The position numbers and the translations under genes are program-made. Shown here piece after piece: positions 1 through 6,041 of a stretch of DNA of 6,104 nucleotides; positions within the stretch are counted from its first letter, which is position 1; the number at the start of each line of letters is the position of its first letter. Location of the stretch: contig CAJWZI010000112.1 in assembly GCA_913049615.1 (NCBI GenBank), positions 1 through 6,104 on the forward strand, read 5' to 3'. The DNA is from an uncultured Alphaproteobacteria bacterium (GTDB lineage Bacteria > Pseudomonadota > Alphaproteobacteria > GCA-2731375). A model generated the notes under the pieces. It was not told the DNA's origin, searched no databases, and was given only the letters and a program-made list of their open reading frames with translations.

Positions 1-2
1 GT

Positions 3-71
3 GAAAAACAAGAACCAAAATTGAGTAGGGCGTTCCATGGCAAGCGCAAGGTCAAATTCAAGGGCATATAA
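3..71 (+). CDS. Possible C-terminal tail of an upstream gene (partial)
   Basis: One forward frame is open from the left edge for 22 codons and stops with TAA at 69-71, three bases before the GTG of the next gene. The translated tail is strongly basic, ending in KVKFKGI. Such tight spacing would fit an operon continuing leftwards. The other two forward frames stop by base 28. The stretch is too short to name a family or to exclude chance, and the sequence is richer in A than the genes that follow, so it could equally be untranslated leader. Confidence 0.25.
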   Translation, partial: EKQEPKLSRAFHGKRKVKFKGI

Positions 72-74
72 TTA

Positions 75-890
75 GTGAAACCGCCCGCTTTTGAATATGT
101 GGCGCCTACCACGCTGGACGAGGCCATAATGGCCCTGGCCGATGACGATGCGATGATTTTGGCAGGCGGCCAGAGCCTTGTCCCTATGCTGAACTTTCGC
201 TTATTTGCGCCGACCTGCCTGGTAGATATCACCCGAATTGCGAATCTTGATTACATAAAGGATTGGAATGGCGGTTTGCGGATCGGCGCGTTGGCCCGGC
301 ATCACACACTGGAAACCTCTTCTCTAGTTAAAGAACGGTTTCCTGTTCTGCATGCGGCCATGCGGTTGGTGGCTCACCTGGCTATCCGCAACCGAGGCAC
401 CATTGGCGGTAGTCTATGTCATGCCGATCCGGCAGCGGAACTTCCAGGGCTAGCTCTGTTGCTAGAGGCGGAACTGCAAACTACCAAACGCACAATTGCG
501 GCAGCCGAATTCTTTGAGGGTGCGTTGACCTCAGTTTTGGAGCAAGGTGAGATCCTCACGGAGATACGCCTGCCCGCTTTGCCGGTGGGTACTGGTTGGG
601 CCTTCGAAGAATTTTCCCGTAGGTCGGGGGATTTTGCCCTGGCCGGTGTTGGCGTCCTGGTGGGCTCCGAAACACGGATTACCGCTATTGGTGCTAACGA
701 AACTCCCATTCGGCTGAAACGGGCTGAAGCTCTCTGTACAGATCTCTCAAAAATGGATGCAATCGTCCGATCGGCACGAGAAGAGGTATCTCCAAATAGC
801 GATCTGCATGGCTCCGCAGATTACCGCCGGCATCTGATTGGTGTTTTGACCAAGCGGGCTCTGACGGAAGCCTCGGAGCGTGCCGCGTGA
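75..890 (+). CDS. Molybdenum hydroxylase, FAD-binding medium subunit (CoxM/XdhB-like)
   Basis: This 271-residue protein is the FAD-carrying subunit of a three-subunit xanthine oxidase-family hydroxylase. In this family it passes electrons from the [2Fe-2S] subunit to an acceptor in the cytoplasm. The N-terminal FAD-binding domain shows the two classical FAD loops: AGGQSL at residues 30-35 and TIGGSLCHADPAAELP at 109-124. The C-terminal domain (from about residue 170) contains the family pattern RRSGDFALAGVG at 182-193 and a late H-G-S-A-D-Y-R segment at 245-251. Its length is slightly short for the family (about 280-290). The GTG start is chosen because MKPPAFEYVAP matches the usual family N-terminus, with AGGG (61-64) as a modest ribosome site about ten bases upstream. 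The stop overlaps the next start by 4 bp (GTGA), so translation is probably coupled. The substrate cannot be deduced from this subunit. Confidence 0.94.
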   Translation: MKPPAFEYVAPTTLDEAIMALADDDAMILAGGQSLVPMLNFRLFAPTCLVDITRIANLDYIKDWNGGLRIGALARHHTLETSSLVKERFPVLHAAMRLVAHLAIRNRGTIGGSLCHADPAAELPGLALLLEAELQTTKRTIAAAEFFEGALTSVLEQGEILTEIRLPALPVGTGWAFEEFSRRSGDFALAGVGVLVGSETRITAIGANETPIRLKRAEALCTDLSKMDAIVRSAREEVSPNSDLHGSADYRRHLIGVLTKRALTEASERAA

Positions 891-1345
891 TTAAGGTCAC
901 GGTAAATGGGGAGGATTATGAACGCGAGGTGGAACCCCGCATGCTGTTGGCCGATTTCTTGCGCCACGAACTCGGACTAACAGGAACCCATGTGGGATGC
1001 GAACATGGCGTGTGTGGTGCCTGCACAGTGATTTTGAATGGCGACAGCGTGCGATCCTGTCTTTGTTTCGCGATCCAGACTGATGGGGCCAAAATCGAGA
1101 CTGTTGAAGGTCTGGGAACCGTCGATAATCTGAACCCTTTGCAACAGTCCTTCCAAAAACACCACGCTTTGCAATGCGGCTTCTGCACGCCGGGAATGTT
1201 GATGACCGGTGTGGATCTTTTGCGCAAATATCCATTGGCAACGGATGAACAAATTCGCGAAGGGTTGTCGGGCAACCTTTGCCGTTGCACAGGCTATGAA
1301 CATATTGTGCAGGCAATTCGTTGGGTGGTCGAACATGGACTTTGA
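887..1345 (+). CDS. Molybdenum hydroxylase, [2Fe-2S] small subunit (CoxS-like)
   Basis: This 152-residue iron-sulfur subunit relays electrons from the molybdenum centre to FAD. The N-terminal ferredoxin-like domain has the plant-type cluster ligands Cys38, Cys43, Cys46 and Cys58, in the pattern CEHGVCGAC. The C-terminal four-helix domain has the second cluster ligands Cys97, Cys100, Cys132 and Cys134, in CGFC and CRC. All eight ligands are present and the length is normal, so both clusters should assemble. The GTG start at 887 overlaps the stop of the FAD subunit gene (GTGA), with GGAG a few bases upstream inside that gene. The stop lies 11 bp inside the large-subunit gene. This tight packing is typical of co-produced subunits of one complex. 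Confidence 0.96.
   Translation: MIKVTVNGEDYEREVEPRMLLADFLRHELGLTGTHVGCEHGVCGACTVILNGDSVRSCLCFAIQTDGAKIETVEGLGTVDNLNPLQQSFQKHHALQCGFCTPGMLMTGVDLLRKYPLATDEQIREGLSGNLCRCTGYEHIVQAIRWVVEHGL
1323..1328 (+). promoter_or_regulatory. Ribosome binding site supporting the large-subunit start
   Basis: GGGTGG lies six bases before the ATG at 1335, inside the end of the small-subunit gene. It is a weak Shine-Dalgarno match. Together with the family N-terminus it favours 1335 over the in-frame ATG at 1209, which would overlap the small-subunit gene by 137 bp. Confidence 0.5.
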
Positions 1346-3674
1346 GGCCCGACCGAAAATCATCGGTTCCGCCGTACAACGGGTGGAAGACCCGCGTCTA
1401 TTGACAGGGCACGGCCGGTTCATTGACGATATTATGCTGCCACGCATACTGCACGTCGCCTTTTGTCGAAGCGATTACGCCCATGCGCGCATCATCAGTA
1501 TCAACACTTTGGACGTAGGAGCGATGCCAGGCGTGGTGGGCATTTTCACTGCTCAAGATCTGGAGGATGAATTCAAGCCGATCCGTGCCACATCACGCAT
1601 GGCCGATTACTACGCGACCGAATTGGGTGCGCTGGCCCGAGGCAAGGTGCGTTATGTGGGTGAGGCGGTAGTCGCCGTGGTGGCACAAAGCCGTTATCTG
1701 GCGGAAGACGCTGCCGAACGTGTCTTTATCGAATACGAACCCCTGGGTGATGCCGTTGAGCCTCTGGCTAATTTAAGTAATGACAGTCCTTTGCTCCACG
1801 AGGACGCGGGCACCAATATATTAGTCACTCGCACCTTCCAACGAGGGGACGTCGATGAGGCCATGGATGGCGCCGAAGTGCGTGTTCGGGATACCTTCCG
1901 CATGCATCGAAAGACCCCCACAGCCATGGAAAATCGTGGCTACGTCGCCGACTACGATCAAGGGCGGCGAACCCTGACTTTGCATTCCACCACTCAGATT
2001 TCTGGCATTGTCCGCGACGCGTTGGAGGAAATTCTCGATATCCCAGGCAACCGCTTGCGGGTGATTGCGCCGGACATGGGCGGTGGCTTTGGCGGCAAGG
2101 CTTCGCTTTATCCAGAAGAGATTTTGGTCTGCCTTTTGGCTATACGCCTTGCCCGACCAGTAAAATGGCTATCCGATCGCCGCGAAGATCTAATGACCAC
2201 CAGCCAGGCCTTCGACGAGATCGTTGAGGCGGAATTGGCTGTAGACGGACAAGGACATATTTTGGGTTTGCGCGCAGATTGCGTCGGTGATGTGGGTGCC
2301 AATTCGATTTATCCTTGGACAGCGGCGATCGAGCCGGTGCAAGTGGTTTCGTTTTTGCCGGGACCCTACCGGGTCGCCAATTACTGGGCCCGCGCCCGGG
2401 CAGTGTCTACTACCAAGGCGCCGACGGGTGCCTATAGGGGTGTGGGTCGGCCCATTTCGGCCTTTGTGATGGAACGTCTGATGGACATGGCGGCAACGGA
2501 ACTAGGTATAGATCCATTAGAAATCCGGCGCCGTAATATGATCCGAGAGGAGGAATTCCCGTATAAATCCGCATCGGGCATCGTCTGGGATAAATGCGGC
2601 TTTATGGAATGCCTGGACACCGTGAGCGAGGGCTATGACGAGCTGCGCAAACGGCAGGCTGAGGCGCGGGCGCAAGGCCGTTGGGTTGGTATTGGCCTGG
2701 CGTCCTACGCTGAACTTACCGGCCTGGGCAGTCGCATCGCCGTGGCACCGGGCATGCCTGTAAACACGGGTACGGAAACCGCTGTCGTGCGTATCGATTC
2801 GACCGGAGCCATCACGGCGCAATTTGGCATCGCCTCCCATGGCCAGGGATTGGAAACCACCCTTGCGCAGGTAATCGCGGACGAACTGGGAGTGCGCGTC
2901 GGAGATGTCCGAGTGATCCACGGTGACACCGGAGGAATGACCCATGGCACTGGCACATTTGCTTCGCGAAGCACGGTGTTGGCTGGTGGTGCCGCGATTT
3001 TGTCAGCACGGGCAGTCAAGGAGCAAGTATTTAAGGCGGCAGCCCATATGTTCGAGGCGAATTCCGCCGATCTGGATGCGGTGGCCGGCGAGATTTTTGT
3101 CAAGGGCACGGACCGGAGGATGAGTTACCGGCAATTGGCCAAGGCTTTGTATTCCGAAATGGGCCGTTTTCCCAAGGAGTTGCGAGAGGAGATATCGCTG
3201 GAAGCAACCCGTATGTACGATCCCTTCTTCGGTACTACTTCCCCGGCTAGTCATTTGGCCATGGTCGAGGTGGATCGGGATACATACGGCGTATCCATCC
3301 TTAATTACAGCGTGGCGGACGATTGCGGTCGTGTGATCAATCCGCTGATCGTCGACGGCCAAGTCCATGGCGGTGTGGCCCAAGGCATCGGCGCGGCTTT
3401 GATGGAAGAGGTGGTCTACGACGAATCAGGACAGATACAAACCGCTAGCCTTGTGGACTACCTGGTGCCATCGGCGGCGGAAGTGCCAAAAATATCCGTA
3501 CAACATGTGGAAGCGCATTTGCCCGATAATTTAGGGGGCTTTCGCGGTATGGGGGAGGGTGGCACCATCGGTGCACCGGCCGCAATCGCTAACGCCATTG
3601 CTGATGCCCTGGGCAGAGATATTAACGTTCTCCCCATGACGCCAGAGCGAATTTTTCGACTATTTCACGATTGA
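1335..3674 (+). CDS. Molybdenum hydroxylase, Mo-cofactor large subunit (CoxL/XdhA-like, not form I CO dehydrogenase)
   Basis: This 779-residue catalytic subunit binds the molybdopterin cofactor and hydroxylates its substrate with oxygen from water. The N-terminus (IIGSAVQRVEDPRLLTGHGRF) is the usual start of CoxL-type proteins, which fixes the ATG at 1335; length is normal. Cofactor-binding motifs include the glycine-rich DMGGGFGGK at 247-255 and SHGQGLE at 501-507. The conserved catalytic Glu is Glu741 in GMGEGG near the C-terminus. The active-site loop reads AYRGVGR at 366-372. Form I CO dehydrogenases have AYxCSFR with the copper-binding Cys, and form II-type proteins have AYRGAGR, so this is a form II-like variant with Val for Ala and without Cys. 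Oxidation of CO is therefore unlikely. Relatives hydroxylate nicotine, quinoline, caffeine, aldehydes and purines; which class applies here is not visible. No signal peptide is seen. Confidence 0.95.
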   Translation: MDFEARPKIIGSAVQRVEDPRLLTGHGRFIDDIMLPRILHVAFCRSDYAHARIISINTLDVGAMPGVVGIFTAQDLEDEFKPIRATSRMADYYATELGALARGKVRYVGEAVVAVVAQSRYLAEDAAERVFIEYEPLGDAVEPLANLSNDSPLLHEDAGTNILVTRTFQRGDVDEAMDGAEVRVRDTFRMHRKTPTAMENRGYVADYDQGRRTLTLHSTTQISGIVRDALEEILDIPGNRLRVIAPDMGGGFGGKASLYPEEILVCLLAIRLARPVKWLSDRREDLMTTSQAFDEIVEAELAVDGQGHILGLRADCVGDVGANSIYPWTAAIEPVQVVSFLPGPYRVANYWARARAVSTTKAPTGAYRGVGRPISAFVMERLMDMAATELGIDPLEIRRRNMIREEEFPYKSASGIVWDKCGFMECLDTVSEGYDELRKRQAEARAQGRWVGIGLASYAELTGLGSRIAVAPGMPVNTGTETAVVRIDSTGAITAQFGIASHGQGLETTLAQVIADELGVRVGDVRVIHGDTGGMTHGTGTFASRSTVLAGGAAILSARAVKEQVFKAAAHMFEANSADLDAVAGEIFVKGTDRRMSYRQLAKALYSEMGRFPKELREEISLEATRMYDPFFGTTSPASHLAMVEVDRDTYGVSILNYSVADDCGRVINPLIVDGQVHGGVAQGIGAALMEEVVYDESGQIQTASLVDYLVPSAAEVPKISVQHVEAHLPDNLGGFRGMGEGGTIGAPAAIANAIADALGRDINVLPMTPERIFRLFHD

Positions 3675-3679
3675 GGGAG
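3673..3679 (+). promoter_or_regulatory. Ribosome binding site of the SDR gene
   Basis: GAGGGAG lies seven bases before ATG 3687 and overlaps the stop codon of the large-subunit gene. It selects 3687 over the second in-frame ATG at 3693. Confidence 0.6.
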
Positions 3680-3686
3680 TGCCAGC

Positions 3687-4445
3687 ATGGATATGGGTTT
3701 AGCCGACAAAGTAGCCCTGGTAACGGGCGGTGCGCGGGACGTGGGCCGAGAGATTGGCCTGGCCCTCGCCAAGGAGGGTGCTGCGGTCGCCATCAACTAT
3801 CGCGGTTCGGAAAAAGAAGCTAACCGCTTAGTAGCGGAAATAAAAGGCGACGGCGGCACCGCTGAGGCTTACGGAGCGGATGTTTCAGATTATGAGGCCG
3901 TTTGCGCCATGACGGAACAAATTGTTAACGACCTTGGGCGGCTTGATATCCTGGTCAATAACGCAGGCTACGTGAAGCCTAACCGTTTTGTTAAAACCGT
4001 GCCGGAGGAATGGCACGCCCAGATCGATGTGGGTCTTTACGGCGTCATTCATTGCTCTCATGCTGCCGCCTCCCACTTGGCGGCCTCCGGGCAAGGTCGG
4101 ATTATATCTCTGGCCGGAGATTCGGCACGGGTCGGAGAGAAGGGCCTCTCAATCACCGCCGCATCCCGTGGCGGAGTCCTGTCTCTGACCAAGTCCTTGG
4201 CCAAGGAACTGGGCCCCGATGGTATTACCGTCAATGCCGTTGCCTTGGGCCTGGTGGAAACCGGGCATAGCGACAAGGACTGGCTTGAAAAAAATATGGC
4301 GAAAATCGTTCGCAACTACCCCGCAGGCCGTATCGGCCAGCCAGAGGATGTCGCACCTACGGTAGCCTTCCTTGCCTCTGTCGGAGCTGGCTGGGTGACC
4401 GGGCAGATTATTTCTATTAGCGGTGGATACAGTATGGTGGGTTAG
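3687..4445 (+). CDS. Short-chain dehydrogenase/reductase-fold protein with a lost catalytic tetrad
   Basis: This 252-residue classical-type SDR has normal length. The nucleotide-binding motif is TGGARDVG at 13-20 (the usual Ile of GxG is Val), NNAG is intact at 91-94, and the C-terminal GRIGQPEDV (214-222) and TGQIISISGG are typical. The catalytic positions are all changed. The Asn of the usual DVN segment is Gly116 (DVGLYG). The Ser position is Gly144 in SLAGDS. The YxxxK motif is Thr157-AAS-Arg161, in ITAASRGGV. The Ser-to-Tyr spacing of 13 residues is preserved, so the alignment is firm, although Asp145 and Ser146 lie close by. The reading frame is undamaged and codon use resembles the neighbours, so this is not a decaying pseudogene. 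It may bind NAD(P)(H) or a ligand without ordinary carbonyl reduction, or use different chemistry. The gene starts 12 bp after the hydroxylase genes. Confidence 0.9.
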   Translation: MDMGLADKVALVTGGARDVGREIGLALAKEGAAVAINYRGSEKEANRLVAEIKGDGGTAEAYGADVSDYEAVCAMTEQIVNDLGRLDILVNNAGYVKPNRFVKTVPEEWHAQIDVGLYGVIHCSHAAASHLAASGQGRIISLAGDSARVGEKGLSITAASRGGVLSLTKSLAKELGPDGITVNAVALGLVETGHSDKDWLEKNMAKIVRNYPAGRIGQPEDVAPTVAFLASVGAGWVTGQIISISGGYSMVG

Positions 4446-4466
4446 GTTAACGATCTGAAACAGAAC

Positions 4467-4473
4467 AGGGAGG
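4467..4473 (+). promoter_or_regulatory. Strong ribosome binding site of the RidA-like gene
   Basis: AGGGAGG lies five bases before ATG 4479. It is the best Shine-Dalgarno match in the window and suggests that this gene is translated independently and more strongly than its neighbours. Confidence 0.65.
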
Positions 4474-4478
4474 TTACT

Positions 4479-4868
4479 ATGACGGAGTTCGTGAACCCCA
4501 AGGAGAATGCCAAGCCCCTGGGCGCCTACAGCCACAGTGTGCGGGTGCCGCCCAACGCGGAATGGCTGGTGATCTCCGGTCAGGTGGGGTTAGATTCCAA
4601 GGGCAAGCTGCAGCCAACTGTTCGTAAACAGGCCGAACAGGCCTTCCGGAATATACTGAACTGCCTCAAGGCCAACGGCATGGCCAAGAAGCACCTTGTA
4701 AAATTTACAGTCTTTTTGACCGACCCCCGGTCCATTGAGGACTACCGGGCTGCTCGTAAAAGAGTGATCGGCGATACCACGTTGCCGGCGTCGACATTAC
4801 TAATTGTCGATGGTCTGGCTAGCCCAGACATGCTGATAGAGATCGAGGCCACCGCCGCTAAGGCCTGA
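4479..4868 (+). CDS. RidA/YjgF/Rut-family protein lacking the imine-binding Arg
   Basis: This 129-residue single-domain protein is of normal length for a family of trimers with active sites between subunits. Family marks are GAYSHSV at 15-21 (with the conserved Tyr17), VISGQVGLD at 31-39, the QAEQAFRNIL helix at 51-60 and IEIEATA near the C-terminus. The family segment PAR, whose Arg105 in E. coli RidA holds the carboxylate of 2-imino acids, reads PAST here with Ser105. By established subfamily rules a protein without this Arg is not expected to be a standard 2-iminopropanoate deaminase. A relevant precedent is 2-aminomuconate deaminase, a family member in 2-aminophenol breakdown, which shows that RidA-type proteins can serve ring-cleavage pathways. 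The operon position after a hydroxylase and an SDR fits a role in catabolism or in quenching a reactive intermediate, but this is inference. Confidence 0.93.
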   Translation: MTEFVNPKENAKPLGAYSHSVRVPPNAEWLVISGQVGLDSKGKLQPTVRKQAEQAFRNILNCLKANGMAKKHLVKFTVFLTDPRSIEDYRAARKRVIGDTTLPASTLLIVDGLASPDMLIEIEATAAKA

Positions 4869-4885
4869 GCTGCTGGGCTTCCATT

Positions 4886-5797
4886 ATGACTGACATCGAT
4901 ACCGGCTTGAACGTCTGGCAGATGACGTCGAATCACAACCGTATGATTGAGTTGCAGGCGGATAAGTCGCCGGCACGGGACGGTCCCGTGGAGCTAGCGT
5001 TTTATGGCAGTTCTGCCTTTCGCATTACGTCACCCAAGGGAGTGAGCGTGATGATTGATCCATGGCGTAATCATCCTTCTCGTAACTGGGATTGGTATTT
5101 TCGGGATTTTCCCATTACAGCGGTAGATATTGGTGTTTCTACTCATGCTCATTTCGATCACGATGCCCTGCATCGCCTCGACGCCCATGTGTTGCTGGAC
5201 CGTTTAATAGGCTCGTATAAATTTGGCGATATGACCGTCTATGGGCTGGCCGACAAACACGCGGTAGATTCCAGTTGCAATATCTATGATTTTAAAAAAA
5301 TCCATAAACATTTTAATAACGTCGATGTGGAACCGCCGAACAATCCCCGTTCCTGGGATCACTGCCTGATCGTGGTGGAGACGGGAGGCCTTCGTATTGT
5401 CCATTGGGGTGACAACCGGCATAATCCTCCGGACGATATCTGGAAGGCTCTTGGACACATTGATATTGCCTTGTTGCCTGTGGATGCTTCACAGCATGTG
5501 ATGGGCTATATCCATATCCAGGCTATCATGGACCGGTTAAAGCCGCGAGTGGTCGTTCCACACCACTATTACATCTGGGATGTGGTCCAGCGACAAAGCA
5601 CTTTGCAGACTGCCGAGGCCTGGATAAGCGACCGAGAAGACATGGTAGAGCGTATCGCCTGTCCGATGAAAATCTACCGGATGGAAGATCTGGATAAACT
5701 AGAAGGCGCAGTCCATTATTTTGGCGAACACGTGAACTTCGATAAAGCTGCGTGGATGGATGACAAAAGGTATGAATTCGGCCTTGGCGCTGGTTAG
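4886..5797 (+). CDS. UlaG-like metallo-beta-lactamase-fold hydrolase (COG2220 type)
   Basis: This 303-residue predicted cytoplasmic metal-dependent hydrolase has its fold starting near residue 35 with VELAFYGSSAFRI, followed by VMIDPW (55-60). The metal site HAHFDHD gives His87, His89, Asp91 and His92. A probable third-motif ligand is His125 in ADKHAVD. The bridging Asp is Asp176 in HWGDNRH, and the last ligand is His226 or His227 in VVPHHYY. The site therefore looks complete for two metals. Relatives include the UlaG L-ascorbate 6-phosphate lactonase, so hydrolysis of a lactone, cyclic amide or phosphoester is plausible; the substrate is unknown. The start is uncertain. ATG 4886 is 17 bp after the RidA stop but has no clear Shine-Dalgarno sequence, and in-frame ATGs at 4922 and 4943 would still leave the whole fold. 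It is the last gene of the operon. Confidence 0.88.
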   Translation: MTDIDTGLNVWQMTSNHNRMIELQADKSPARDGPVELAFYGSSAFRITSPKGVSVMIDPWRNHPSRNWDWYFRDFPITAVDIGVSTHAHFDHDALHRLDAHVLLDRLIGSYKFGDMTVYGLADKHAVDSSCNIYDFKKIHKHFNNVDVEPPNNPRSWDHCLIVVETGGLRIVHWGDNRHNPPDDIWKALGHIDIALLPVDASQHVMGYIHIQAIMDRLKPRVVVPHHYYIWDVVQRQSTLQTAEAWISDREDMVERIACPMKIYRMEDLDKLEGAVHYFGEHVNFDKAAWMDDKRYEFGLGAG

Positions 5798-5831
5798 GGT
5801 CCTAAGGGTCTTCACGCCGGCGGTTTTTTTT
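5798..5831 (+). terminator. Possible operon terminator (T8 tract without a clear stem)
   Basis: Immediately after the last stop codon there is a GC-rich stretch with the 8-base palindrome CGCCGGCG (5815-5822), and then eight Ts at 5824-5831. Position and U-run suit an intrinsic terminator. The palindrome has no loop, however, and I found only weak pairing with upstream bases (GGCG near 5786 with CGCC), so the hairpin is not convincing. Confidence 0.33.
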
Positions 5832-5916
5832 GAGCAGTAATTGAACGTTATCCAGGCTGCGGAATGTCATACGTAGCGGGGGCAGGCTTGATGGATTTTG
5901 CTGTAATTCAGAGGGC

Positions 5917-5991
5917 AAAAAAGGGTGAGGCGTCAGGTGCATTGGACGCGGGGTCCTAGCAATGTATCCCGAAGGATACGCCTGACGCCTC
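5917..5991 (-). terminator. Three-way-junction intrinsic terminator on the minus strand
   Basis: A perfect 11-bp inverted repeat, GAGGCGTCAGG (5927-5937) with CCTGACGCCTC (5981-5991), encloses two further hairpins. One is GTATCC-TTCG-GGATAC (5979-5964 on the - strand). The other is GGAC-CCCGC-GTCC (5956-5944), extended by ATT/AAT across a four-base bulge. Six Ts follow on the - strand at 5922-5917, four bases after the stem. No T-run follows the helix on the + strand, so the termination direction is leftwards. Convergent genes would suit this arrangement. The Y shape is unusual for a terminator, and the element may also be the stable 3' end of a small RNA. Confidence 0.55.
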
Positions 5992-5992
5992 G

Positions 5993-6020
5993 GAACCGTC
6001 GGGCCGAAGCCCACCGATTC
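5993..6020 (-). other. UUCG-capped hairpin
   Basis: On the - strand, GAATCGGTGGGC and GCCCGACGGTTC pair around a TTCG loop with a single G.A mismatch. The loop is the extra-stable C(UUCG)G type. The pairs 6017/5996 and 6013/6000 are G.U on the - strand but C/A mismatches on the + strand, which points to RNA made from the - strand. Confidence 0.6.
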
Positions 6021-6041
6021 TTGAAGTCCATCAACTTTTCA

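Noticed and set aside
67..72. Perfect TATAAT box before the first gene
   Set aside because: It lies two bases before the GTG start, so transcription would begin inside the coding region, and no TTGACA-like element stands 16-18 bases upstream.
1209..1334. Upstream in-frame ATG extending the large subunit by 42 residues
   Set aside because: It would overlap the small-subunit gene by 137 bp, and the family N-terminus begins just after ATG 1335.
897..1447. Several long minus-strand frames opposite the hydroxylase genes
   Set aside because: They mirror strongly coding + strand genes and have no recognisable domains.
5802..6014. 70-codon reading frame on the minus strand
   Set aside because: It has no recognisable family, is rich in Pro and Arg, and runs through the terminator and hairpin elements; it looks like a chance frame.
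5993..6020. Group II intron domain V, suggested by the CGGTTC end of the hairpin
   Set aside because: The hairpin is only 28 bases, lacks the AGC triad and the usual GAAA cap and bulge, and no intron reverse transcriptase is nearby.
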